Origin: Thermomucor indicae-seudaticae
Lineage: Eukaryota; Mucoromycota; Mucoromycetes; Mucorales; Lichtheimiaceae
NCBI GenBank assembly: GCA_000787465.1
Contig: JSYX01000350.1
Span: forward strand, 1 to 32,803
Reading direction: 5' to 3'
Length of the DNA: 32,803 nt
A model generated the notes under the pieces. It was not told where the DNA came from. It was given only the letters and a program-made list of their open reading frames with translations, and did not search any database. Numbering within the stretch: position 1 is the stretch's first letter; every line of letters starts with the position of its first letter. Shown in pieces: positions 1 to 10,343 of the stretch. The translations under genes were made by a program, and so were the position numbers.

Positions 1-203
1 CGAAAAGTAGAAGGCGTTCAAAGCTTACTAAGTGGGCGCCAATTTGAAATGTGATACTGGTTACTTAATACGGGACTTTCGTACTACATAGGAGGAGCAA
101 TAGCCAATCATATTCGCCATTGATATTAGAGGACTACTCATAGGATAAAGTAATATCTAGAACTTTTACGCAGACCGAGAAGAAACATGTGGAAAACAAA
201 AGA

Positions 204-368
204 ATGAATCCAGAAATCCTTGACAACATACCGCTGGTAGTCATATGGCGCTTTTCTGCGAAGTCATGGCGGTACATTGAGGCTTATGCGCAAGACGTGT
301 ATGGAATTGAAGTAGAGGAGTTCATCCACAAAAGGTACAAATCCCATCGCAAAGTTCTTGGTGACTAG
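204..368 (+). pseudogene. Possible C-terminal remnant of a Tc1/mariner-like transposase
   Basis: A 54-codon frame begins with ATG at 204 and ends at TAG 366-368. It contains the segments IWRFSAKSWRYIEAY and KRYKSHRK. From memory, tails of the form RFA-KSWRY-AY followed by a KKYKSHR-type ending are common at the C-terminus of Tc1/mariner-family DDE transposases in Mucoromycota; I could not verify this by search. No catalytic DDE residues are present and there is no longer frame upstream, so at best this is a truncated remnant. It could also be chance. Confidence 0.35.
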
Positions 369-669
369 TGCAGTTTCCAAATTTGGATATAGTTAGAGCG
401 GCGTTTGAAATAAAAATTTGAAATGTCCCAGGAAAATTGGCTATTTAAAAAGCTGTGCACCATATCTTGGATGGGACACCCGGATCTACTTGTAATTTCC
501 TTTTATAGTACCACAAAGAGGAACACGGTGAAATAAAGGATAGGTTGCGCAAAATCTTATCTTGAATTGATAAGAAGCAAGAGGATGAAGCAGTTACAGA
601 TCACGGAATACTTTGAAAATGGCCACAAATAAAGCCTTATATAACGTGTATGTGAAACCGCGATTCTTT

Positions 670-773
670 TTCCGGTCCCTTATTGGGCCGGAAATCTGAA
701 AAAACTGAGGGCTGGAAAATTTTATAAGTGTCCAGCGGATTTATTTCCAGGAAAGCGGAAAAAAATCGAGGGC
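670..773. repeat. CCGG hairpin followed by a diverged direct repeat
   Basis: Positions 670-693 form an imperfect palindrome: TTCCGG(T)CCC, a five-base loop, then GGGCCGGAA, with one bulged T. Immediately after, 690-712 and 750-773 are diverged direct repeats that both start GGAAA, run through an A-rich core and end GAGGGC. No coding frame explains this. Such structure fits the end of a transposable element or a dispersed repeat, but the family is not identifiable from the sequence alone. Confidence 0.5.
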
Positions 774-1157
774 CCACTGTATATCGGAAACCGTGGGTAG
801 GAGAAGGTGGAGGGAAGACACGGGCCGCAGCAGCCTGTCGGCGAAGGTGACGTGTACCAGAACTGGGGGAGCAGTTTTGACTGAGGTTAGACGCTGGGAA
901 TAGGTCCAGACACTGTTCGGATCAGTTTGCGCTGGGCTAGACTGACTGTGGTATCCACAATTCGTGAGGATCGCATAAACGATGACCCACTACTGATCTT
1001 GTTGCTGGATATAAATTACTTCTTTCAATCCCAGTTGCGTACCTTAATTAGAGAGTTTTTTACTAGATCTTTTTCTCTCTTCTTCAGCTAATAAACAGCT
1101 ACCCGAAGTCTCACGATAGTCATCGTCCCCTTTTCATATCTTCGAATACCTCACTGG

Positions 1158-1718
1158 CTAGCAAGGTGAGGAAAGTCGGGGTCCTGGCTGGTGGCCTGAG
1201 TGGTAGCCCGAATCTGTTGCGTCAAAGTCTGGTTTAAGTTGTTCAAGTTCAGCAATACGATTGTTAGCCTCCGCGAGAGATTGGCTAAGGCGAGTAATTT
1301 CAGATTACAGGCGCTCGTGTTCATTGAGCCGTTGCCGTTGTGCATTAAGTTCAGCGTTTATACACTGCGAGTACTTGGAGACTGATGCATCATTGGCAAA
1401 TGCCAATGTTGGTAGCGGGAGGTCAGCTGGTTGCACATGCGTCACCTCCGGCTGAGTTGAGGAGCTACTCTTCAGATGTTGAGCCAAGAGACCGTTGATG
1501 GTCGAATGGTTCAACGTGCGACGACAGTTCTGACACTGGAAGGTAGGCATCGGCGGATCGGCATTGTTGGATCCGGATTTAATGATGCTGCCGCTGACGG
1601 TACAGTTCGGACAGGTTAGAACGTTCCGGTGCTGGTTAAATTGTTGAACTAGAGTGTCGACCTGCTCCTCCGTGAACTAAGGGAGTCTGGGTTTCCCGGG
1701 AGGTTTCCCTGGGACCAT
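1158..1718 (-). pseudogene. Decayed mobile-element ORF: zinc ribbon plus coiled coil, two in-frame stops
   Basis: Read on the minus strand from ATG at 1718 to TAG at 1160-1158, one frame of 187 codons stays coherent except for TAG at 1679-1677 and TAA at 1307-1305. Its N-terminus is rich in Pro, Gly and Lys. Next comes TEEQVDTLVQQFNQHRN, then two CxxC pairs (CPNC and CQNC) about 28 residues apart, as in a zinc ribbon, and finally a heptad-like segment (SEITRLSQSLAEANNRIAEL) crossing the second stop. Both stops fit C-to-T change of Gln codons (CAG to TAG, CAA to TAA). I infer the first ORF of a retroelement, probably LINE-like, of a type I associate with Mucoromycota. The reverse transcriptase partner is not seen downstream, so the copy is truncated and dead. 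Confidence 0.6.
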
Positions 1719-1894
1719 AGTCAGTGTATACGTTGGAAACGAAGAGATAAGAGAGGATGTTTATTCGGAAGTTTGCTCGAGGGTAACGCTATTGATCGAA
1801 AGTGTTCAATAGCGGAAAAAGATCGATGCGGAAAAAGTTTATTCAAAACTCAGTAAATCCTCCATCAAAGGAATAACTTTTCTTTGGCTTCCTT

Positions 1895-4007
1895 ATGGAT
1901 CCATATGAATTTTCGCAGTCGTCCTCAGAAGGACAGGCTGACAGCACTTCTTTCCGGCCACTGTACTTTACGCCTGCTACTACTACTACCGACATTAGCC
2001 AAGCACCAGGACGATACTCTGGTTTATACACAAGCACAGGCTTGGACGTCTTGTCTGTTTTATCTCGAGTAGTCAATAGGTCTCTATACTTCGACCATGT
2101 CAGATCGAATCAGAATTGTGTTCATTCTTTCAACCCGTCCTCCTCATTTTATAGACCGAATCCAGAAATCAACGTTGGTCCTGTCGACTTGTCCACCGCA
2201 TTTCTCGTCGTGGACGCTCAAGCACAATTCGATTTCCCAATTATCTACGCTTCACCCACTTTTGAGCAATTGACTGGCTACCCTGGCAGAGAGATCGTGG
2301 GTCGGAATTGTCGTTTCCTGCAATCACCTGATGGAAACGTGGCTCAAGGATCTCGTCGCAAATTCACAGATAATAATACGGTTCATGTGATCAGACAGGA
2401 TATCATTGAAGGCAAAGAGACTCAGTCGAGTTTGATAAACTATAAAAGGTCAGGCCAGCCCTTTGTCAATTTATTGACGGTGGTCCCTGTGCTATCAAAA
2501 GAGTCCAATCAGATCGAATACTTTGTCGGCTTTCAGATTGATCTAGCTGAACAACCAGAAGCGATTATACAAAGCATGAAGGGTAGATATATATTAAACG
2601 TATATCCTTGCTTCTGTTTGATCCGAGCTTAGAGAGTTGTACGGCCGCACTTGCGTGTCATGGAATACCAGACGGAACCTACATGGTGAATTACCGAAGA
2701 CTGATGCTATCCCCGGCTTTGGGACCCAGTAAACACTGTTTCCATTTGTTATGCAACTCTTTACTTTGTCGTGGTTCCGAGTCTCATCTGCCATACTAAC
2801 AGATCCCCGGTTTGAGGAAACGCAGAAGCGGTCTCCAGCATGGCACGATTGGACAAGTCTGGCTCCGCCTCCTGAAGCGGAAGAAAGCACTGCTACTACC
2901 CACACCGAGTTGCCTCCAGTGAACGTCGAGCGACTGATCAGGGATGCAGCAACTCCAGATTCCAGAGCAAAACGCCTCTGCGAAGAAATGTTACTGGACG
3001 AATACCCGGATTTTTTGCATGTCCTAACAGTCAGGGGCGTGTTTTTGTACTGCTCAAAAGCCGTACGCTGTGTGCTTGGCTACAACCCGGAAGAGCTTGA
3101 AGGAGAGTTCCTCCAAACCATCTGCCATCCTGCTGACATCACAACCGTTTTGCGTGAACTCAAGTCGGCTGTTCCTGGCGAAACCATCGATATGGTTTAC
3201 CGAATACGAAGGAAAAATTCAGAGTATGTATGGCTCCAATGCCGAGGGCGGGTACACTATGAAGATACCCGAGGGCGCAAATACGTTGTGCTATCGGGTC
3301 GCGAGCGGGCAGTGTACCGATTGACCGCGGGTGTTCTGTCGCTTGGCAGCAGACTGCTGGGTCCGTCGAGCAGAAGACCCGGAGCAGCACCAGGAGGAGG
3401 AGGAGCAGCTCTGGACGACCGCGAAATGTGGTGCAAGTTGAGTCTGGAAGGACTGGTTCTCTATGCAAGCTGGACATGCATCAAGATACTTGGATGTGCT
3501 CCAACCGATCTCGTAGGGACATCGCTTTATCAGTACTTTAGAAGCGATCGAACAACGGACCTGGCGAGTGCATTCGCGATCGTCAATGAAGGCAAGATAG
3601 TCCACTTACAACACGCGCTGGTAACATGGAATGGTCAAGAAACCATGGTAGCTTCCACATTTTACCCTGATGGATCACTCAATCCAACGAACCGAATGCC
3701 CTCCTTTGTGCTAATGCAGACGAGAGTCATGGAGGAAAAAGTAGGGCAAGATCAAGAGTTGATGCTGATTTCGCTTGATCCATTTGCCAAAAGAAAAACA
3801 TCAACAACTGAATCTGGTGAAGGATCATCGGGGCAACAGCAGCAACCACTTGCGGCACCAGAGGATGCGCTTTTTCCTGAGTTTCATGCGCAATGCATGA
3901 CCAACTGGGAGTATGAGCTGTATCAACTCCGAATAGCAAACAGACAACTATGGTGTGATCTGGAAAAAGCAATTGCTGAGAGAGGAGGATCGCAGGCAAG
4001 AAGGTAA
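1895..4007 (+). CDS. White Collar-1-like blue-light photoreceptor (LOV + two PAS, no zinc finger)
   Basis: Model: exons 1895-2582, 2672-2728 and 2803-4007 (649 aa). The second acceptor could instead be 2781, adding seven residues in the same frame. A LOV domain spans about residues 96-218 with the flavin-binding signature GRNCRFLQ; Cys139 is the expected photo-adduct cysteine. The short middle exon encodes DGTYMVNY, conserved just after the LOV domain in WC-1 proteins. Two further PAS domains follow (around LHVLTVRGVFLYCS and WCKLSLEGLVLYAS), then a short helical tail. Neurospora WC-1 pairs with WC-2 in the nucleus to activate light-responsive genes. The GATA-type zinc finger that ends Neurospora WC-1 is absent: the frame stops at 4005-4007, and splicing a possible intron just before it (about 4003-4060) reaches another stop within two codons. 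Early-diverging fungi often carry several WC-1 paralogues, so this is a family call. Confidence 0.9.
2583..2802 (+). other. Two introns of the WC-1-like gene around a 57-nt exon
   Basis: Intron 1 is 2583-2671 (GTAGAT...CAG). The exon 2672-2728 carries DGTYMVNY. Intron 2 starts at 2729 (GTAAAC). Its acceptor is ambiguous: the AG at 2801-2802 sits only a few bases after a perfect TACTAAC branch-site-like motif, which is unusually close, while the AG at 2780-2781 is also frame-compatible. Confidence 0.7.
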
Positions 4008-4395
4008 AGCTCGGCCTCCCACACTCTGGTCGTCCCGCTTAATGTTCATCACTCTCTTTTAGACCATAGCACTACCGTTATGTAATTTTATTTCTAGTAC
4101 TTTGGCGATGCGTCTATGAGTATTGGCTTTGCAAATCGAACAGCAAAAAATAATATTCTTGAAAAGCTCCATCCATATGTACGGGACGTAATATCTCATG
4201 AATGTAACTTGTATCATGGCAGAGTCAAATATACCGTTGTTGGCAAATGAGTGAATCGTTGTCGGGCGACGATGGCTTTTACAAACACAAAGTTTGGACG
4301 GCTGATCCAAGGAATATACAAACCTAAAGGTTTCATATAGCCAGAGATTTCCCTTGTAATATCCAGTATCACCTCGGTTTCTTTTTCTTACTTCG
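4008..4395. other. Intergenic region between WC-1-like and MFS genes
   Basis: This is the 3' region of the WC-1-like gene and the promoter of the MFS gene. I checked all frames for a CxxC-type GATA finger that could be spliced onto the WC-1-like protein and saw none. A minus-strand frame at 4059-4469 overlaps the start of the MFS gene and looks like a shadow. Confidence 0.6.
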
Positions 4396-6038
4396 ATGAA
4401 TGAACGCCTCCCTTCATCATCCTCCATCACCGTTGTCGGCAGCAACCAGGAAGCTTCCGCAGCGACCAAAGGAAAGGTGCTACCATGGCGAACACTCTTG
4501 CCGCCAATCCTCCAATCGTTTGCCTTTCAATTCATATCTGGCGTGAACGATGGCAATTTGGGCATCATGCTACCCAGTATCAAAGCCCACTATGATCTTT
4601 CCCAACCGGTCGTCTCCGTCATCTTTTTATGCAACGCCACTGGTTACATCTTGGCAGCCCTCTTGAACGGCGTTCTCGTGGACCGATTTTCGCAGGCCAA
4701 GACAGCGCTCTTTGGGTGTTGCTTGATGGTGTTTTCCTATAGCGTGATTCTTTTTGGATTCCCATTTCCCGTGCTCACTCTATGCATGGTCCTTCTTGGA
4801 TTTGGTGTTGCGCTCACGCAGTCATGTTCAAACGTCGTATGTGGAGAAATGCCGCATAATACCTTGGTGCTCAACGTTTTGCATGGTAAAATCGTTCTTC
4901 CTCTGCGGCGATATCAAGCTCACCCATCTATATATTTAAACAGCCTACTTTGGTGCCGGCGGACTGGTCGGTCCTCTCATGGCATCCACTATCCTGAGTG
5001 CGCATTGGCCATGGACCGCGTCCTACATGGTACTTTGCGGTTTGTCTGTTGTCAGTGCCACATCCACTGCCATCTGTTTCCGGAATTTCAGGACCCACAG
5101 TGAGCAGCAGTCCGCGATAGATCATCAAGACGATGAAAAGGCGTATCACCCTGCCGTTGCCGACCCAGCACCAAGCATCGAAGACGCGGATCATGTCACC
5201 ATTTATTCACTTGCATCACCATCATCCAGCCCCGAGTATCACGCAGTACCGCCCAGCACAGCATCCACACTGTGTGATCCTGCCTGTCCAGAGAAGACGA
5301 AGAAACCACATGACAGTAGCTTGCTGTCGCAAATCGTTCGTTACCGGATCATTTACGTTGGCGCACTCTTTTTGCTATTCTATGTCGGCACCGAGGTCAC
5401 GGTTGGCAACTGGGGCTACACGTTTCTGATCAGCGTCCGTAGCATGGATACCATTGGTATGGCGCATATCATGTCTGGCTACTGGGCTGGACTCTGCATG
5501 GGTCGACTGTTGCTTGGCTTCCTGACACTCAAGTGGGGTGAAAAGCGGATGGTGCTTTTGTTTCTAAGCGTCATTGTGGGCATGCTTTTTGTGGTGTATT
5601 TTGTGCCGCTCGTTACAGCCAACGCTACAGGTATCTATCTATCCCAGATGGAAGGGAAAGGAAAACTAACTACGGGATACACTTAAAGCACTGGTGCTGA
5701 TTGGGTTCCTGCTTGGGCCGATATTTCCAACAACAGTGGCGGTCGCGCAGAAAGTCATGCCTGCTCATTTATACGCCACGTCCGTGGGTTTCTTATCTGC
5801 GGTAAGTTATTTGTATTTGGGCAGTGAGGAGAGCCCAAAGCTGATTTCAAAAAAAAAGTTTGGAAGCGGCGGATCGGCATTGTTTCCGTACTTGACAGGT
5901 GTGCTCATTGCTGAACGAGGTGTCGAAGCAATGCTTCCGTTCTGTATTGCCATGGCTTCAGCCATGTGGGTCGCATGGCTGTTTATTCCGAATCCTTCTT
6001 CTTCTACTGAACAGTCAAAAGCCGCAATAAAAGCGTAA
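4396..6038 (+). CDS. MFS transporter, fucose-permease-like (FucP/Bsc6-type)
   Basis: Model: exons 4396-4885, 4944-5630, 5689-5801 and 5859-6038, 489 aa; all joins keep frame with GT-AG introns of 57-58 nt. Hydrophobic stretches consistent with the 12-helix major facilitator fold alternate with short loops. The first helices contain SFAFQFISGVNDGNLG and LPSIKAHYDLS, followed by the DRF loop between helices 2 and 3. The Gly-rich AYFGAGGLVGP is typical of the FucP-like branch found in many fungi. A long hydrophilic, Ser/Pro-rich loop at about residues 210-285 separates the two six-helix halves, as usual for MFS proteins. Fungal members are annotated as sugar or general substrate transporters; nothing here fixes the substrate. 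Location is expected to be a membrane, probably plasma or vacuolar. Confidence 0.88.
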
Positions 6039-6156
6039 AGCCATCTCTTGGTCTTCTGCTGTGCGGAGGTTGCACAATGTATTAATGCAGTACGTTTCCC
6101 CGCTCGCTGCCTTGCAACTGCATAACCTCTTCTTATTTTCTTTCTTTTGGCTTGAC

Positions 6157-9100
6157 ATGTCCAAGGCTTATACTTGGGATCAAATCCGGAGCCACGTAAG
6201 ATTATTCAAGACATCAAGCACATTTAATTATCTTTTTCCGCGCGGTTTCGCGGTCGTCAAGGATTTCTGCTTTCATCCCACCCTTGAGCGTCTGTTCTTT
6301 CTCTCCAACGGATCGGATCACTACATTAGCCCTTACCTGACGCTGTACCAAGTCGACTATGGCCCATCGTATAATAACAAACAGCAGCTAGCATGTTGTA
6401 AGTTTACGCTCATTAAGCATTTCGAGAATAAAGCAATGCCGACAAGCATTATTAAAAGCAACAGGAACGAATGTCCAGCTTGAATGGAGTCCAGCGTATA
6501 CAGAATACATTGCCAACGTCGACGATTCCTTGGAAAACGCGGACGGAAGTCCGTTGCATCCGCTTTTATGTGTATCAAGTTACCAGATCTCTGGAGACAA
6601 GATATTGCTTACGCACTCGGGCAGCTTGTACGTAGGCACTTTGGGTCAGGTAAAAAGAAAGAGCTAACGTAACCATGTGTGCGTGGCCATTAACTACAGG
6701 AGCTAACTTTCGTAGACACCAGCCCTTGTTCCTCACAGAACGCCAATGATAGATACTCAAAGCGGCGGCGGCAGCAGCAGCAGCAGCAGCAGCTTAATGA
6801 CATCGATTCCCGGCTCGCCAAGTTCACCAGAGATTGGTATAACGGATGATCGTACTTCTTCCAAAGACCACCGACACCAGCAGCCGGCGCCGAGCAATAG
6901 TAATACGGGTCTCATGGATCCCAAACTGGGTGGAGTACATAACGACTTGATCGCGTTCATACGGGACAGAGATTTATGGGTCACGACAACAGAAGGTTAC
7001 GAAGTTCAACTGACGTTTTGCTCTGAACAAAAAGATGACCCGACGTTGAAATGTGGAGCGTCTGAGTACTTGATGCAGGTAAATATGAAAAAAGCAAGAG
7101 AAAGCGCGGGCTGGGCGGGCATGTAGAAAGTTGCGATGGGCTTCATGGATGCTAGTGTCTAGGAAGAATTTCACCGATACACGGGTTATCACTGGGGTCC
7201 ACCACCCAAAGATCAAGAAGAGACAAATAGGATTCTCTACCTGGAAACGTCTGAGCAAATGGTCGATATTGTCATGATTTCCAAATCCATGTCTGTCAAC
7301 ACTGCCGAACCGGGTGATACAATACGATATCCACGGGCTGGTCGTGCCAATGCTGTCAGTGATCTGCAGATCGTCGAATTTGGGCCTGTTTCCCAAAACC
7401 GGTGTCCTCGAGTTGTACATAAAAGGTTATGGGGAGGATCAGTACAAGAGTTGTACCCGTGGGCCGAATATATAGTGCGATTTGGATGGCTTCCTGACGG
7501 AAACAGGTAATTTTCTACGATCTCCTCCAGTCCTTCTCGATCTGTTTATTAATGGACCCACAATGTATACAAACGCAGCGTGTGGGCCCAGATCTTGTCT
7601 AGGGACCAAACACGGACGGTAGTGCTTAGGATACCCTGCCATCATTTTACAGCACGAGACGAAACACGATTAAACCGACGACATGGTGATCAAGTGGAAG
7701 TCCTGTGGGAAGAGCACACAGACGCATGGATTAATGTCTCGGACGCTTATTATTTCTTTAAAAATCCACCAGCACACTGTACGCAGTTCATCTGGAGCTC
7801 TGAAAGGACAGGGTTTCGACATCTTTACCTGGTCACCAAACCAAGACACGGCGAGCCGCAAATCACACCCATCACAAGCGGTGAATGGTGTGTATCAGAA
7901 CATCCTCTCGTCCATGTAGACGAAGACAAGCGGCTGGTTTATTTCCAAGGAAAGCGTGATACCCCACTCGAAATGCATTTATATGTCACATCATTTGCCC
8001 AAAACGCGGATCACGAAATACGGCGGCTTACAGAACTAGGGTATAGCCATCAAATAACCATGGATCCTGAAAAGATGGTCTTTGTGGATTGCTTTTCGAG
8101 TTTGCATCAACCGCAGTGCATTGCGCTGCGACGACTGAGTCACGACGACCATGGACTCTTACCGGTTGTGGAAGATGAGCAAACACAATTTATCGTGCCC
8201 GTGTCTACAACAACGACAGTGGAAAATAACGATAATGATGACGAAAACCAAGAGATATTTGGATGTTCTCCTCAGACGATGGCTACTAACTTGCCACAAA
8301 TGTCACCGAGCGAAGCCGACATGTTGTTTTCAGCAGACTCTTTATCGAGCAAGCTACCACTTGGAGAAATATTTAGCTTTGTGAATTCAGAGGGCAAGTA
8401 TATATACCTGTGCAATATACCGCGGGGCAATTGGGATTGATCTTTGTGTTATTGTTGCTGCAGGAGTACGACTGTATGGCTACTTGTACAAACCCAAGAA
8501 TTACCAAGCTGGCGTTAGCTATCCAACTGTTTTACATATCTATGGCGGACCTAAGTCTCAGATGGTGACCAACGACTTTAAGGTTCCAAGGCAGCAACGG
8601 TACTTAATGTCTGTGTACTTTGGATTCGCTGTCGTGGTCATTGACGGGCGGGGGTCCAGCGGCCGTGGCCTGGCGTTCGAGTCTCGTCTAAAATATCGAC
8701 TGGGGACCGTCGAAATTCAAGATCAAGTAGAGGGGTTACAATATGTTTATGAAACCAAGCTGGGGGCTGAGCCCACGGTCGATGGAAAACTGGAGAGCGT
8801 GATTGATATGCATCGGATAGCTATCATGGGCTGGTCGTATGGCGGCTATCTTAGTTTGATGGGATTAGCACAACGGCCCGATATATTTCGGCTCGCGATT
8901 GCTGGAGCGCCTGTGACCAACTGGGAGCTTTATGACAGCGCCTACACGGAACGATACATGGGCCTTCCGTCCGTAAATGTTGAAGGCTATCGGAATGGGA
9001 ACGTTCTCAACTGGGTTGAAAAGTTCCCAGACAGGTAAACAAACAGATCAATTCACGGAGGGATATTTTGCCGATATTAACTGAAGAGATAACAATAATG

Positions 9101-9333
9101 ATGCCAATGATTTATCTAGCGAGCATCGTCTGTTAATTGCCCATGGTCTTATTGACGAAAATGTGCATTTTACACATACGGAATTATTGGTGTCCAAGTT
9201 GGTCAAGCACAACAAACCGCATTATCTACAAGTATATCCTACCGAAAAGCACGGCTTGCGCCATGCTAGTGTGAATGAGCATTTTGAGACTTTAATGTAT
9301 TTTTGGTTAATCAATTATCATACAATTCAATAA
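6157..9333 (+). CDS. Dipeptidyl peptidase 8/9-like serine protease (S9B, prolyl oligopeptidase fold)
   Basis: Model: exons 6157-6397, 6459-6649, 6716-7078, 7163-7506, 7579-8393, 8464-9034 and 9120-9333, 912 aa (human DPP8/9 are close to 900). The N-terminal half should form the beta-propeller; EEFHRYTGY (Glu266-Glu267) matches the Glu pair that holds the substrate N-terminus. The C-terminal alpha/beta hydrolase domain has GWSYGG (Ser776), LIDENVHF (Asp854) and EKHGLRH (His886) as the catalytic triad. These enzymes remove Xaa-Pro dipeptides from peptide N-termini. No signal peptide or membrane anchor is visible, and the propeller segments resemble DPP8/9 rather than the membrane-bound Ste13/Dap2 type, so a cytosolic enzyme is likely. 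Exon 3 encodes a low-complexity Ser-rich insert from an AGC repeat near 6771-6792. Intron 5 has a GC donor. The start at 6157 is the first ATG leading into the conserved YTWDQIRSHV. Confidence 0.9.
8394..8463 (+). other. GC-AG intron in the dipeptidase gene
   Basis: The coding frame ends ...NSE plus one base, followed by GCAAGT at 8394-8399, a perfect donor apart from C in place of T. The acceptor is TTGCTGCAG at 8455-8463. Splicing restores SEGVRLYGYLYKP, the expected family sequence. The nearby GT dinucleotides leave the wrong phase and reach a stop. Confidence 0.75.
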
Positions 9334-9444
9334 CAAGTAGCCAGCAGGTAACATCATCAGCTCATTATAAAAACCAATTGGTTCACGTTGAGGCTTCGCT
9401 TCCTTTATCTTCTTTTATCCGACAAAGATACCATCATCATTACT

Positions 9445-10343
9445 ATGGCTTCAGCCGAGCTTGGTCGTTGGCTACGTCACAAGAAATCCGAGCGACGACA
9501 CGAGAGTATATCGCCAACGTCCTTAACTGAAGGCAATATATATCTTCTTAAAGTGGCTTCTGCGCACATTGCTCTCTTTCAAGGTAAGAAAATGCGCGCG
9601 GCCTTTTAGATGGGGGCGGCAGAGGGAGTTTGCACATATCTGATATACATGATGCCAGGCATTCATGATGACCTCTATTGCTTTTATGTCTTGAGTAAGC
9701 AATCTATTCATAATCAATCGTGCGTATTGGGGGAGGGAGGGCTAACTCATGACGTTGCTGCACTCCAGGATACCAAGACGGCTCAGGTTTATTCAGATGG
9801 TCCGAGGCTCGATACCTTTCTGGAGACTTTACGGTATATGATGCGTTCGATCAAGCGGGCAACCCATACATTTACTTTTGGTACGCTCTATTTCCACCGA
9901 CTGAACAACAGCCTGTCCATTGGTTCTTGATGTTCGAAGAAGCCCGTCGTAAACATCGAGAATATCGAGAACAACAACGGTTGTCTTCTTCTTCTTCCCT
10001 TTCGGTGGAGCATCAGCATCATCTGCAGAAACAGGAAAGACCAGTAGGAGGAGTAGCGCATTCCATGGCTCCTACACTGGAATCTTCTTCTTCTTCGAGT
10101 GCTACTACCACTACATTGCCGCCGACAACGCCCATCGATCAAGAAGAATATTTATTCCTTGATACAACCAGGTCGTCGTCACCTTCATCATTTAACAACA
10201 AGCCACGCTGGGGTCATCAACGAAGATCGTCGCTTCGTCGGGTTCTGGATACAATCAACAAACGTAACACCACCACCACCACCAGCAGTACGGCGATTGC
10301 CACACGCGAGCACCGTTTACCAGATCCCCATACCCAGATTTGA
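9445..10343 (+). CDS. Uncharacterised 249-aa protein with a 36-nt microexon
   Basis: Model: exons 9445-9583, 9659-9694 and 9769-10343. The middle exon is only 36 nt but has a good acceptor and a GTAAGC donor, gives two introns of equal size (75 and 74 nt), and turns the junction into HIALFQGIHDDLYCFYVLRY; skipping it also keeps frame, so a shorter isoform is possible. I do not recognise the family. The N-terminal half (about residues 1-130) is rich in aromatic and acidic residues and looks like a folded domain (GSGLFRWSEARYLSGDF, NPYIYFWYALFPP, VHWFLMFEEARRKHREY). The second half is Ser/Thr/Gln-rich and probably disordered, ending in a basic stretch. No signal peptide or membrane helix is evident. 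It follows the dipeptidase by about 110 bp in the same orientation and overlaps the next gene tail-to-tail. Confidence 0.65.

Larger units (their letters stand above)
1..1157. other. Gene-less, repeat-bearing left flank
   Basis: I see no intact gene here. The stretch holds a 54-codon transposase-like fragment near 204-368 and a CCGG hairpin plus direct repeat near 670-773, listed separately. On the minus strand roughly 740-985 is free of stops for about 80 codons, but it lacks a start and I cannot link it to a family. It lies downstream of the decayed element ORF at 1158-1718 on the same strand, so it may be more of the same element. Confidence 0.5.

Noticed and set aside
738..985. About 80 stop-free codons on the minus strand downstream of the decayed element ORF
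   Set aside because: Possibly more of the same element, but there is no start codon or recognisable motif, so it is not listed as a feature.
4059..4469. 136-codon minus-strand frame upstream of the MFS gene
   Set aside because: It overlaps the MFS start region, has no family signal, and the plus-strand frame is clearly the real one.
9610..9930. 106-codon frame across the introns of the 249-aa gene
   Set aside because: It is in a different frame from the spliced model, which has good splice sites and a coherent protein.
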